Shown here one piece after another: positions 1 through 11,258 of a stretch of 64,000 nt of DNA (positions are counted from its first letter, which is position 1; the number at the start of each line of letters is the position of its first letter). The DNA comes from Cryptomeria japonica. Taxonomy: Eukaryota > Streptophyta > Pinopsida > Cupressales > Cupressaceae. Both the position numbers and the translations under genes were made by a program. The notes below the pieces were generated by a model. The model was not told the DNA's origin. It did no database searches and saw only the letters and a list, made by a program, of their open reading frames with translations. The DNA lies in the NCBI RefSeq assembly GCF_030272615.1, contig NC_081413.1, forward strand, positions 161,758,849 to 161,822,848, in the 5' to 3' direction.

Positions 1-296
1 TAGTGAAAGTGCTAAAAGAAGCACAAACGTGCTACAAAAATAGATAAAAGCACTAAAAGAGCTCTGTTAGACAGAATTAATTCCATCAAACAGAGAGCCA
101 AAAGTGCTAAAAGAAGATATGATAGTGCTATTTAAGGGTTAATAGAGCTAAAAGATGGGCAATAATGCTAATTGAGAAACAATAGCACTATTATTAAGAA
201 CAATAGCACTAAAGTGCCCAGTTTTGAAGGTGCTAAAGTAGGAAGGAAGGTACTAAAGCGCGACTTGTGTGTCAATTAAGATATGCAAAAAAGCTA
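1..296. repeat. degenerate GTGCTA/TAGCAC-rich segment
   Basis: The words GTGCTA, GCTAAA and their complement TAGCAC recur about a dozen times in under 300 bases, with irregular spacing. This looks like an eroded short-unit repeat. I see no coding potential and no larger element it belongs to; the segment runs off the left edge. Confidence 0.4.
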
Positions 297-300
297 GTAG

Positions 301-414
301 TTTGCTTCTTGTGTTCTTATGTGTGTTGCCATCAAATAGATTTTCTAATCCTTTTTGCAAAAAGGATTAGAAAATCTGTTTGATGGCAACACACATAAGA
401 ACACAAGAAGCAAA
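301..414. repeat. near-perfect inverted repeat (56-bp arms, 2-bp loop)
   Basis: Positions 301-356 and 359-414 are reverse complements with one mismatch in 56 bases, separated only by GC at 357-358. As RNA it would fold into a stem of about 56 bp with almost no loop. It could be a foldback element, the product of a local inverted duplication, or a source of small RNAs. There is no obvious target-site duplication, and similarity just outside the arms is weak. Confidence 0.9.
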
Positions 415-1875
415 TGTTAGTGTTAGCAACCAAAGGTTATTCTAAACAAGCATATCAAGAGAGATATTGAGCATGAAATAAAAAGCATACAAACATAGAA
501 TAGATAAACTATGCTCCTCCAAATGCTAACCAAGATGCTCATAGTTTCTCCTCCCTTGTTCCTCTCCTCTCCAAGTTCCACATAAGTGTAGCTCTCAGTT
601 GTGCACTACTATGGAATTCTTATGGAGATTCAAGATTGTGATATGATTGTGAAAGTATGCAAATGTGAACAAGCTAAAAATGAGATTATTATCTAATCTA
701 GTGTTGATTTTAGTCCAACAGAGTAAATGTAAATGTTTATGCTAAATGCTCTCTAAATTTCACTATAGGTTAAATGCATACATGTTTTTAGGATCATAGA
801 TGTGCTTGAGAATGCTTGAGGATTTGAAAATGAGGAATGTGAGCTCTATTTATAGGTAAAATGGAGCAATGCAGGGTTGAGATTGAGCAATCTCAACAAG
901 GGTTAGGATTGAAGGGCTTATTATCCATGTGAGGTCTTTCAATCCAATCCTAGGATGACAAATGTCAATAAGAGATGGGTTGAGAGGAGAGGGAATAAGC
1001 ATTAAATGCTTGACATGACTTGAGGGTTAACTTGGGAGGTAAGGTTAATGTTGAGTTGAAAGAATAAAACCATTATCCAATAAATAATGTCTTTATCCAA
1101 TGGATAAAATCTTGTGCAAGAGTTAGTGAGGATAACCATGGTCAAAGCAATAAATGCTTGAAGAGACAAATGGGTTAAATGAGGGTTGAGTTAGAGATAA
1201 AGTCTCTAACCATGTGGGTGAGTTGAGTTAACCATAAATGGTTATGTAAGAGCCATTAATGGTCATGTAAGAGCCATTAGTGGTTTGGAAGACTTTAGGG
1301 GTTAGCTTGTTGAACACATAAATCATTAAATACTTTTCAAATACTTTGGAGTCTTTGAGAAGTGACTTGCAGTTGCTTAGGAATGTGACAATATTTAAGA
1401 GATGGATTAGGCTAATTAGGAATGATTAAAAAGTGGTTAGAAGGGTCTAGAAGGGGATTTAGGATTGCATGTGGATTTGGTGGGTGAGGGAAAATAGAAT
1501 TTAGTTTATTTCAACTTGTGGTTGTAACTTGTATTTGTAGGAAAATGCAAGGTTGGGGGGGGGGGGGGGGGGGTTGTTAATGATTTAAATAAATGTTTTA
1601 ATTATTTATTTAAAAGAGGAAAGGGGTTGACATTAAATAAATAGGATTTAATTATTTAATTTATTATGAATTTGGTTTAATGAATTAATTAAAATAAATT
1701 GAATAATTTATTTAATTAATAGGAGAATGGTTGAGGATGAATTAATTAAATGTTGATTTAATTAACCGTTGGCTAGTGGGTTTATTAATCAAATAAATAG
1801 AAAATATTCATTTAATTAAATGGACAGATATACGTGACTACAATATTCATTTGACTAGAACAACCTACAAACAAT
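415..1875 (-). other. gene-free AT-rich region, possible minus-strand LTR remnant
   Basis: No gene is visible. On the minus strand, 845-855 reads CCTATAAATAG, a good TATA box. The stretch 1575-1860 is packed with self-complementary words of the TTAATTAAATAAAT type, also abundant at the start of the LTR at 11259. The simplest reading is an old LTR in reverse orientation, but I cannot fix its ends. The two G0-like regions may be related. Confidence 0.35.
1555..1573 (+). repeat. G19 homopolymer
   Basis: Nineteen consecutive G residues. Runs this long are unstable and error-prone in sequencing, so the exact length should not be trusted. Confidence 0.85.
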
Positions 1876-2259
1876 TTGCAATGTCAAGGAATTGGGTATG
1901 AACCACCTAGTGTTGTGGCTACTAAGTCTGAATGTAAATCTCCTCTAGTGGTGCAAGCAACTCTTAATATCAATAGTCCTAAGAATGGTACCAACAAAGA
2001 ATCTATTGAGTGTATCACCAACCCTCTTGAGAACTCATGTAGCTTCACCATTTCATCCGTTCATTCCATTTTCACTCCTCTTCCAAACTTGGATCAACAA
2101 GAATCAAATAATCCCTTACTCATTGAGGATAAAAAATCAAGGTATGAAAATAAAAATCTAAAATTCAAAAATAAAGAAAAGGCCTCTAGTCCAAATCAAA
2201 ATCAAAAGCTATTGGACTCTGAGAAAATCAAGGTCAAGGATAAAATTCTTGTGAAATAA
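1876..2259 (+). CDS. unrecognised ORF (127 aa), possibly decayed retroelement sequence
   Basis: An open frame of 127 codons, Ser/Asn/Lys-rich, with a very basic C-terminal third. It shows no family motif, signal peptide or membrane segment. It lies upstream, on the same strand, of the Ty3/gypsy integrase tail at 2512-2859, so it may be a piece of the same old element (G0) after deletion. It could equally be a chance frame; no homologue is recognised. Confidence 0.2.
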   Translation: MQCQGIGYEPPSVVATKSECKSPLVVQATLNINSPKNGTNKESIECITNPLENSCSFTISSVHSIFTPLPNLDQQESNNPLLIEDKKSRYENKNLKFKNKEKASSPNQNQKLLDSEKIKVKDKILVK

Positions 2260-2511
2260 AAAGAGCAAGAGATGATCTCCCCTAATATCAAAATAACTGG
2301 GGAAAAAGTTCTATAATTTTAAGTCAAAAAACATACTTGTTGATCCTAAGTCTCCATCATGTCATGATACTTTCACTTCTTTTCGCAATCATAAGCCTTC
2401 ATCATTCATCCACTTGTTCCATACATCCTTTCCCTTCTGGTCATACATCATGGACCTTTAATGGAGCTTCCTCGAGGGACTTTGTTATCAGGGATGCCCA
2501 AACTTCTTTAG

Positions 2512-2859
2512 GTGACATGCATACGGGCCTGTGTAGTCCACACACTATTTAGTAATTTTATCTCAGTTCCTTTATTAAGGAAGACAACCACTCAAGATTT
2601 ATATCATTCAGTCAAGGAACATCAAAGCTACAATCATAAGGTAAAACCTCACATATTTGAGGTGGGTGACTTAGTTCTCAGAGAAAATCCTAAAAATTAG
2701 TAGGATCGAGAAAAGAAAGGAAAGTTTGAGCCCAATTGGCTTGATCCCTATGTCATCATCACACTTTATGGATCAGGTGCATATCAGCTCTCAAAACCAG
2801 ATGGAGACCCTTTGGAGGATCCTATCAACAACATGCACCTTCAAAGGTTTTACAGATAG
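2512..2859 (+). pseudogene. Ty3/gypsy (Tat-like) integrase C-terminus, G0 remnant
   Basis: The frame reads through motifs typical of the end of Tat-type pol: FEVGDLVLRENPKN, then GKFEPNWLDPYVI, YGSGAYQL and NNMHLQRFYR before a TAG stop at 2857-2859. The same motif order ends the intact pol at 61745 (VGDLVLYEN, GKFSPNWLGPYIV, YGSGAYKI, NAMHLRRYYA). Two adjacent in-frame TAG codons sit between ENPKN and the next conserved block, each explicable as CAG to TAG. Copia element C1 is inserted only 22 bases after the stop, and the element resumes at 8585. Confidence 0.8.
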
Positions 2860-2881
2860 CTATTCAGTATATCCTAATATC

Positions 2882-4113
2882 TGTTGGAATGATCTGATAC
2901 CAGTAGTAAACTGAGAGGGGGGGGGATGAATCAATTTACTCACAAGTACAACAATTAATTCAATTATAAACCTTATACCAAAGCACAACACAATGAAAGA
3001 TATATAAAGAAAGCACAACACACATAGCACCAATATTTTGATGTGGAAAACCTGGAAAGGGAAAAACCACGGTGGGAAACCATACCCACAATCAGATGAA
3101 TACTTTGCAGTAGTATTATGAATAATTACAATGGGGTATACACTTGTGGAAAGGCCAACAGCCTAGAGCGCACTGCTCATCACAAAGGGAAGTCTCACTG
3201 ACTTACATAAACATCATACTACAGTTTGGAAAGAAATAAACTATGAAAGTAGCATCTACTAATGCTTGATACAGTTCTGATTAAGCACTAATATCTTCTC
3301 TGCAATACAAAATCTTTCCAACCTTCTCTTGAATGATATGAATCTATTCACACATAATCCTTCCTCTAATAATGCAGACATAAACATCCCAAAAACCATC
3401 CTATATCGAAATTACATGAATAAGTCACCTATAAATATAGATCATCAACCTTATTGAAAAGGTTGACTAAACCCTAAACCCATAAACCCATAATTACAAA
3501 AATTATATTACATGATACCACCAGATCAATATTATGATGTACATTACATACCATGGAATAATAAAGTATTCAAACAATTATATCCATTAGAAATTCCGCT
3601 AAGACCAAAATCCAACACGCTTCACCAACCGGTAGAAACCCTCAGTGAAATAACAAAAAGTTTAATCGGATCCAAATAGGACCATCATAACAACATGCCA
3701 TCCATTGAAAAATCACCAAATTCTTAGAACATGATCAAAAAACACCTTTAGCATGATAGAAACTGATTCCATAAGCCGGACCCAAAATCCACTGACCGAG
3801 TCACTAAATAATCCATACCAGTAAAGCTAACCAATATAGCTAAAGGCAAGTCAGTAAATCCAGAAAGTAGTTAATACCAGTAAATACCAGAAGAGATAAT
3901 AGCCAAAGCACCAAATCATGAACCAATAAAATATAGAAAGCATGTAACCAACCAAAATAAGCATCCAAAACTGAATCCAGAGATCTGATCATACCGGATC
4001 AGAATCACAACCGAAACCAAGAAGATCACCAAGACTAACTAGGATAGTCTCCGATCGGGATATAGTGTTGACATCAATGATAACACTTAACCCAATTCAG
4101 CAAATTTCCAACA
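2882..4113 (-). repeat. C1 3' LTR (1232 bp)
   Basis: Pairs with 7317-8584. It begins TGTTGGAATGATCTGATACCA on the plus strand and ends with the inverted terminal CCAACA. A 9-G run sits about 35 bp from its left edge. Divergence from its partner is visible by eye (scattered substitutions, small indels), so the insertion is not recent. Confidence 0.9.
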
Positions 4114-4125
4114 ATCTCCCCCTTT
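4114..4125 (-). promoter_or_regulatory. C1 polypurine tract
   Basis: Minus strand AAAGGGGGAGAT directly abuts the 3' LTR, the standard position of the plus-strand DNA primer in copia elements. C2 carries the same tract at 22089-22100. Confidence 0.85.
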
Positions 4126-4379
4126 GGCATTGATGGCAACATTGAATGTGAAAAACATCCAAGTGCCAAGGAATGCCAACAATCTCCCTCAAAGATATGA
4201 TTGATTTTCACATGAATACCTCCTCTCTCCCTTTGAAATCAATGAAAAAGGATGGATACCAAACCAAGAATATTGAACCAAATAGCTGACTACTCCCCCT
4301 GAGTAGTAGCACCATCTTCATCAATCCAGATCAAATAAAATATCTGATAAGCTTACTGGATTGATGCAATCCTGCACCT

Positions 4380-5834
4380 CTAGGTCTCTTCTGGAGGGTT
4401 GGTAACCCCCAACTGATCTCTAATATATTCAAAAGTGTCTTTAGGAAATGGTTTTGTTAGAATATCTGCAATCTGTTCCTTAGTAGGCACATAAACTAAT
4501 CTAACTTGATTTGCTTTTATCCAATTTTCATCCTTACTTGCTTCAATAAATAATTGTGGTTCAATTTGAGAAATTAAACATACCTCTTCAGCAACTAACC
4601 TTCTCCTAGTCATCACAAATTTCTTTTTATCTCCAATGATTTGATCTTCAGAGTGATTTAGTTTTACATACCTAGGAGTCTTTGAATTTTCTTGATTTGC
4701 TGACTCATTATGTTGTTCATCTGCCACTGTTGAATTTTTTGATGTTACCAGCATCACTGGTTCACTATTCTGAACTGATTCTTGCATTACTAGTTCCAGT
4801 CTGATAAATTCATCTTCTGATCCATAATCAAATGATCTGATATGATTACTACCATGCTCATCCACCTTGACATTTATGCTCTTCATTATCGTATTCAATC
4901 TTTTGTTATAACATCTGTATGATTTTCTCTTCGTAGAGTAACAAAAAAATATTCCTTCATCACTTCTAGGATCAAACTTTCCTAATGCATCATCTCTTCT
5001 AATGTAACATTTTCTTCTAAATTTTTTGAAATATTTGATAGTAGGAGTATGACAAAACCATAATTCATAAGGAGTCTTACCGGTATCACCTTTAATGTGT
5101 ACTCTATTGAAAGTGTATACCATTGTACTGACAACTTCCCTCCAACAGATATTAGGTAATCTAGCTTATGTCATCATTGTCCTTGTTGCATCCAAAATTG
5201 TTCTATTCTTTCTTTCCACGAATCTATTTTGTTGTGGAGTCCTTGGGGTAGAAAGTTGTCTCCTAATACCATTCCTTTCACAAAGGTTGTTGAACTCACC
5301 GGATGTAAACTCACCACCATGATCTGATCTTAAGAATTTTATCTTTAGTCCTATCTCAGTCTCAACCATAGCTTTAAAGATTTTGAATTTCTCAAAAGCT
5401 TCATATTTTTCTTTCAAAAATGCTACCCACATCATTCTAGAATAGTCATCAATAAGTAACATAAAATATCTATCACCTTGAAAGCTTTTTGTCATTGCCG
5501 GTCCATACAAATTAGTACGAATAAGATCAAGAACTTCATTAGACTTATCATGTATACTTCTGAAAGAAGTTCTAACTTGGTTACGTATTTGACATTCTCT
5601 ACATATTGGATTATGAGGCTTAACAATCTTGGGAAAATCTCTGACAGTCGATATTGAACTGATCTTCACTATGCAATCAAAATTTACATGACACATCCTC
5701 TTATACCATAACCGACTTTCCTCAATCCAATCAATCAAGCAAGCCTTCTCACTGGATTTCAAATGAAAGATAATATCATTGGTCCAAGTTTCAAAAGCAA
5801 AATCCAAATCTATTGATGATCTTACATTTTCCAT
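4380..5834 (-). pseudogene. C1 integrase fused to the RNase H tail (RT deleted)
   Basis: One frame with a single TAA at about 5157-5159. It contains a GAG-pre-integrase zinc site (H...H, CRECQ), the integrase core (FMLLIDDYSRMMW, SDHGGEFTSGEF) and TPQQNRFVERKNRT. The first catalytic position reads DLIRTNLYGP, with N where D is usual. The hinge PRYVKLNH and the start of the RT region (SKDENWIKA) follow. The frame then jumps straight to YVPTKEQIADILTKPFPKD, the end of RNase H. Comparison with C2 shows roughly 400 or more codons missing at about 4510, with the frame kept. Encoded proteins could not reverse transcribe. Confidence 0.88.
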
Positions 5835-7104
5835 CCTTGAATTGAAAATGAAATCCTCTATCCACCATCTGACCTACACTTAAAAGATTATTCTTTAAGC
5901 CTTCAACATAATAAACATTATCAGTATTAGTCTTACCATCCAATGATATTGTTCCTTTCCCTTTGATCCTACACACCTTGTTGTCTCCAAGTTTGACTAA
6001 TCCACCATCAAATTCTTGCAATGATAAAAAATTTCTCTTGTCACTAGTCATGTGATGCGAGCATCTATTGCCTATGACCCATTCATCCTTCTCTTCAATT
6101 TTTGTAGCTAAAGCCCTTTCTTCAGTATGAGTTGTTTCAATGACAAATTCTGGAGAATCATCCTTAATAGAAATAAACATCCAATCTTTTCTGGATGAGG
6201 CTCCATTACTGGATCCACTCATAGGTTCATCATCATCATCATTAGAAATACCAAAATCATCATCACCAGCATAATAACATGATTTATCCTTATTCCTTCC
6301 GAATCTAGGTCTGCTCTGATATTCAAGATTAGGCTTATGATTCCTCACAAATCTTTCATGATTCCTAGTAGCTCTTTTAGGACATCTAGAAGAAAAATGA
6401 CCAATCTTATTGCATGAAAAACATTTAAAAGGGACTTTTCCTTCATACTTACTTCCAGTTGGTCCTTTAGGAATTCTTCTAGCAATCAAGGCTTCCATCT
6501 CTTCAAGTTCTCTTTCTTCTCACTCAATTTCCTCCATATCCTTAGCATACATCTCTTTCCAATCTATCTTCTGTTTACCGGAGGTAGATGCTTTAAATGC
6601 AGTCTCAGTTTTAGCAACACTCTAATGTCCAAGTTCTTCAATTTCAAAAGCAACCAATTTCCCAAGTAATGTATCTCTAGTCACATGGGTACTTGACATT
6701 GTCCGAATTTCACTGATAGCAGCAACCTTCCTCTTATTAGCCGAAGGTAGAATTCTTAGAACTTTTGACACTATCTCATCCTCACTAACCGATCTGCCGC
6801 AACATTTGATACCCATGCCAAACTCATTGACTCTATCCATGAAAGAACTTATCTTCTCATCTTCTTCCATCTTCAAAGTTTCATATCTTACCCGGAAACC
6901 TTCAAGTTTTGCAATTTTGACAACTTGGTCACTTTCATAAAGAGTTTCAAGCTTTGTCCAGATCAGCTTTGCATTCTCCAATTCTATGATATTCAATAGC
7001 TTTTTATCAGATAGGGCACTTAAAAATTCTTCTTTTTCTCTCACATCGTTTTTCAGCTCTTTTCTGTTCATCAACAAGTGTCGATGTTCTAGAATTAAGA
7101 TCAT
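5791..7104 (-). pseudogene. C1 gag and protease
   Basis: The frame from 7104 down to 5791 is interrupted by TAG (6622-6624) and TGA (6520-6522). The first part is copia gag (UBN2-like, with FMDRVNEF and VSKVLRILP). It is followed by a CCHC zinc knuckle, CFSCNKIGHFSSRC, near 6380-6425. The protease follows, but where copia proteases carry D-S-G the C1 frame has WVIGNRCSHHMT, so the catalytic aspartate is lost. The frame ends after the protease; integrase continues in another frame, so a frameshift lies near 5791-5834. Remnants of the gag N-terminus extend to about 7280. Confidence 0.85.
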
Positions 7105-7302
7105 GAGGTATACACCCTTTCTCCACTATCTCCCAAACTTCAGCTCCAAGACATCTCAGATGAATCTTCATTTGCTCCTTTCATATTTTGTAATTAGCAT
7201 GATCAAATTTGGGACTCTCCTTCCAGTAAGGATTGAATGTGGAACTAGATGTAATTATCATCAGATATCCTCAAGCGGTTAAGCTTCTACAGAGAGGACC
7301 TC

Positions 7303-7314
7303 GCTCTAACACCA
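7303..7314 (-). promoter_or_regulatory. C1 primer binding site (tRNA-iMet type)
   Basis: Minus strand TGGTGTTAGAGC, two bases inside the 5' LTR. It matches the usual plant copia PBS TGGTATCAGAGC except for two transitions. Confidence 0.8.
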
Positions 7315-7316
7315 AT

Positions 7317-8584
7317 TGTTGGAATGTTATGATATTGGTAGTAAACTGAGAGGGATTCTATAGAGAGGACCTCGCTCTGACACCAATCAGTTTACTCACA
7401 AGTACAACAATTAATTCAATTATAAACCTTCTACCAGAGCACAACACAATGAAAGATATACCATGAAAGCAGAACACACATAACACTAATATTTTGACGT
7501 GGAAAACTCAAATAGGGAAAAACCATGGTGGGAAAACCTACCCACAATCGGATGAATACTCTACAGTAGTGTTATGAATAATTACAATGGGGTCTGCATT
7601 TATAGAAAGGCCAACAACCTAGAGCGCACTTCTCATCACAACAGGATGTCTTACTGACTTACATAAACATCGGACTACAATCCAGAAAGAAATGAAATAT
7701 GAAAGTAGCATCTACTAATGCTTGATACAGTTCCAGTTAAGCATTGATGTTTTCTCAGCAATACAAAACCTTTCCAACCTTCACTTAAATGATATGAATC
7801 TATTCGTATATAATCCTTCCTCTGATAGGAAGACATAACCATCCCAAAAACCATCCTATATCGAAATTACATGAATAAGTCACCTATAAATACAAATCAT
7901 CAACCTTATTGACAAGGTCGGCTAAACCCTAAACACATTAACCCATTATTACAAAAAATACATCACACGATACCACCAAACCACTATTATGATTTATATT
8001 ACATATAATGGACCTAAATCAATTATTCAAACAATTATATCCATCGAAAACTCCGCTAAGACCAAAATCCAATGCGCTTCAACAACCGATAGAAACCCTC
8101 AGTGAAATAACAGAAAGTTTAATCAGATCCAAATAGGACCATCATAACAACATGCCATCCAATGCAAAATTGCCAAATTCTCAGAACATGATAAAAAAAA
8201 ACTTCAACATGATAGAAACCGATTCCATAAGTCGAACCCAAAATCCACTAACCAAGTCACCAAATAATGCATACTAATAAAGCTAACTGGGATAGCTAGA
8301 GGTAAGCCCGTAAAGCCAGAACGTAGCCGGTACCGGTAAATACCAAAAGTGATAACAACCAAAGCACCAAATCGTGAACCAACAAAATATAGAAAGCATG
8401 TAACCAACCAGAATAAGCATCCAAAACCGAATCCAGAGATCTAATCATACCGGATCAGAATCACAACCAAAACCAAGAAGATCACCAAGACTAACTAGGA
8501 TAGATCCAACAAGGATAGTCTCAAACCGGGATATAGTGTTGACATCAATTACAACACTTAACCAAATCCAACATATTGCCAACA
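7317..8584 (-). repeat. C1 5' LTR (1268 bp)
   Basis: Partner of 2882-4113. Immediately inside it, after a 2-bp gap, lies the primer binding site. A small insertion near its left edge (about 7354-7388) repeats PBS-proximal text including GAGGACCTCGCTCT, as if a leader fragment had been copied into the LTR. Confidence 0.9.
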
Positions 8585-9418
8585 ATATCAAAAATAAAAT
8601 AAAAATAAAAATAAATAAAAAATACAAAAAAACATAAAAATAAAAAAATTATTACTTGGTGAAAACCTGTCAAACAAGTGCCTTGTGACACAAAAAAATT
8701 GAAAAAATAAAAAAAGTAAAGAGAAATAAATTCTTCCAATGGTGAAAACCACTTTGGTGGTGCCTTGGGCAAGTACCATGGTGAAAACCGGATTACCAAT
8801 GCCATATGTAGAGACATTGCTCCTCCCTCCTTCAAGATTCAATCTCATCTTTTCACTTTGCAGACACTCACAACCTATCCATCCATAATAAACTTACGCA
8901 TTCTCATCATGGCTTGTTATTGATCTATCTAAGATTAGTTAGCCATTCATAATAAACCCCCCCTTTTTCGCTTTTCTTCCATAATAAATTAGGTCCAATC
9001 TATAATTGGGGAAAAATCCTAAATCTAGTGATTTAAGTGGCACCCTGACCATCGCATGTTTTGAGGAGCACCGTCTTTTCATTCCTCCTTTTTTTTGCAC
9101 ACAATTCGCAATAAGAAGGCCTTTGCATCACCAATCCATAATAAAGTTTTGTTCTTCTTCACAATAAAGTATGAGTTTCAGATGAGACACAAGCAGCAGT
9201 GGGCTTTCAACAAATCAAATCTTTCAATAGACTTTGTCAAAAACATGGTTTTCAGCATGATCGGTCCTTTATCAGGATGAAAACATTACGGCCAAATCAA
9301 AAATTTTAGCATACGTGGCAAGAAATAGAAATAACTTGAGGATTTCATTGTATGTTGGTGTCAAGTCTTGGTTTTATTTTAAATTCATCTTTTTGGTGAC
9401 ATATCTTTTAGCTTTTCT

Positions 9419-9528
9419 AGGATGTCTTTGACTAAAGATTTTATCTCTAGGATGTCTTTGACTAGAGATTCTATCTCTAGGATGTCTCTGACTAGAGATT
9501 CTATCTCCAGGATGTCTTTGACTAGAAA
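9419..9528. repeat. 30-bp tandem repeat, about 3.7 copies
   Basis: The unit AGGATGTCTTTGACTAGAG plus 11 further bases repeats at exactly 30-bp steps (9419, 9449, 9479, 9509) with few mismatches. Because 30 is divisible by three, both strands stay open and give spurious repetitive ORFs. It lies in the hypervariable 3' region of G0. Confidence 0.9.
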
Positions 9529-10609
9529 GGCGAGGATGGGATATGTGTTTTGTCTCTTAGTAATGCTATGGTTTGTCCAAGGATATGAGGATATTGTGAG
9601 TCTAGTATGAACTGGGGAATTCCTTGTTTGTGACTGTTTGATCTCCATGCAAACGAGTACAATGACCTTTTGGGTCTAACCTATACCTTGATTGTCATAA
9701 CCTATTTTTCATAATAAAGCTCAATGATGATAAAGCACAAGAATCTCTTTCACTTCCATATCTTCTACCTTCCATCCCCCTTTCATGATTGACCTTCATC
9801 GCCCTTCCCTGAGTTCATGTAGCCTACTATCACATGACTGAGTATAATGACACACCAAAAATATTTGCATTTCATGTATATTGCATAGACATCATCACAT
9901 GATCGCATATCTTATTTCATACATACATATAGATATCACAATCACATCACATCTTGCATGCATCATTGATTACCATTTGCATTCTTATATAAAACATATA
10001 AAAACATAAAGGAACAAAAATATATGCATTTCGTCATGTACATATCCATTGAATTAAGAATCATAATTGAACATGTAACATACATATATCATCATCATAA
10101 AATCATATAGAAATATCACACAGGAACACATGTATATAGCTATCGCAAGGATGGATCATCTCATATATATATCAGAAAAAATAAAATTATAAAGTGTCAT
10201 GATACAATGATGTCAATATATCATATGGCTACAAAATCACCCAAAGGTGTCTACATCATCATACAAAAACTGATACAAAGTGGGATCCAAGAGAGATATG
10301 ACAAAGACCCTCCCTCAGAGCTAGATGGCCTCGAAGGAATCCGAGCTCTCGAAGGACCAACCCTTGAATCATCTCATTTTCCCCCTCTTGCAGACCCTGC
10401 AGGACCGTATTTTCACCAAAGTAGCCACATTCTTGGGTTTGCCCAAATCTCAGGCATATACATAATTTGTCTCAATCCCATCACCTTGATCATAGCATGG
10501 TCCTTAGCATTTAAATTTGTTCATAACTATTGTGTCACATGGAATCACTCTCTAGACTCAATCTGTAGTAAGTACTCCTACATCCAATCAAATCAATCGT
10601 GTCAATCCT

Positions 10610-11010
10610 AGTGGTACTCATGGTCATCACATGTAGTGATACTTATCTTATCCTATCCTATCCTAGTGGTACCTATGTCCATCACATGGTGCTACTCATC
10701 AGGCTCTATCCTAGTGTATATGTTTATCACATTGCACTTAATCCTATTTTGCTAGAGAACTAAATGGATTTTATCAATTCGACAGTTTATCCTATATCTA
10801 GCTTAGCAAACCTACCTATTTTAGGGAACCTATTGGGTGAATCCTTTTAGCAGCTTATCCAATTGGCAACGTATGTTTATCACAAAATTGTCAATTCTAG
10901 CCTTGTTTTCAGTTTGTCTTCCCTAGGGCATCTATTTGAGTGAATCCTCTCAGTGGCTTATCCAATTGATAGCGTATGTTCATCACAAAACTATCAATTT
11001 TGGTATTATA
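10610..11010. repeat. imperfect repeats in the G0 3' region
   Basis: Two sets are visible. One has ATCCTAGTGGTAC followed by CATCACATG (about 10606-10730). The other is a block of about 50 bp, GGCTTATCCAATTG...CGTATGTTCATCACAAAA, present near 10853-10900 and again near 10952-11000. Such minisatellites are common in the non-coding part of Tat-type elements. Confidence 0.6.
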
Positions 11011-11258
11011 AGACATAGACACGATTTTGTTGATTCCTCTTGAGTCAATATTTTTTCTTGCATGACCTTGTCACCCTATGTTGTCAGTCCTTTCTATCCT
11101 TTCTTTCTTATCGAGAGATTGTCTGCGATCTTTTCAAACATTTTCATCCAATCTCTCAAGGGGGAATATCATTCTTGTATTGGGGCAACTTTGTATCAGT
11201 TTATCTTATCTTCTTTGAGCCAACACGACAAGCTGCATTGTCTCAAATAGGGGCAAAA

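Larger units (their letters stand above)
2882..8584 (-). mobile_element. Ty1/copia LTR retrotransposon C1 (5.7 kb, RT-deleted)
   Basis: Complete at both ends: LTRs at 2882-4113 and 7317-8584 begin TGTTGGAAT and end CCAACA, and the element is flanked by the 5-bp duplication ATATC (2877-2881 and 8585-8589). The minus strand reads 5' LTR, tRNA-iMet-type PBS, gag, protease, integrase, the last part of RNase H, PPT and 3' LTR. The internal region is short because nearly all of RT and RNase H is missing. It lies inside Ty3/gypsy element G0, so it is younger than G0. It needs a helper to move, if it can move at all. Confidence 0.93.
8585..11258 (+). other. G0 element, 3' internal region after pol
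   Basis: Sequence resumes after the C1 insertion with an A/T-rich stretch and three copies of TGGTGAAAACC (near 8657, 8741 and 8778), one next to GGTGCCTTGGGCAAGTACC. This phrase is typical of the DNA between pol and the 3' LTR in plant Tat-lineage elements (established family feature; assignment here is inference). The rest is non-coding with tandem repeats. An unrecognised 134-codon frame (10207-10611) shows no domain. The polypurine tract ATAGGGGCAAAA at 11247-11258 abuts the LTR. Confidence 0.6.

Noticed and set aside
9419-9528. CRISPR-like spaced repeat
   Set aside because: Contiguous 30-bp tandem units without spacers, in plant retroelement DNA.
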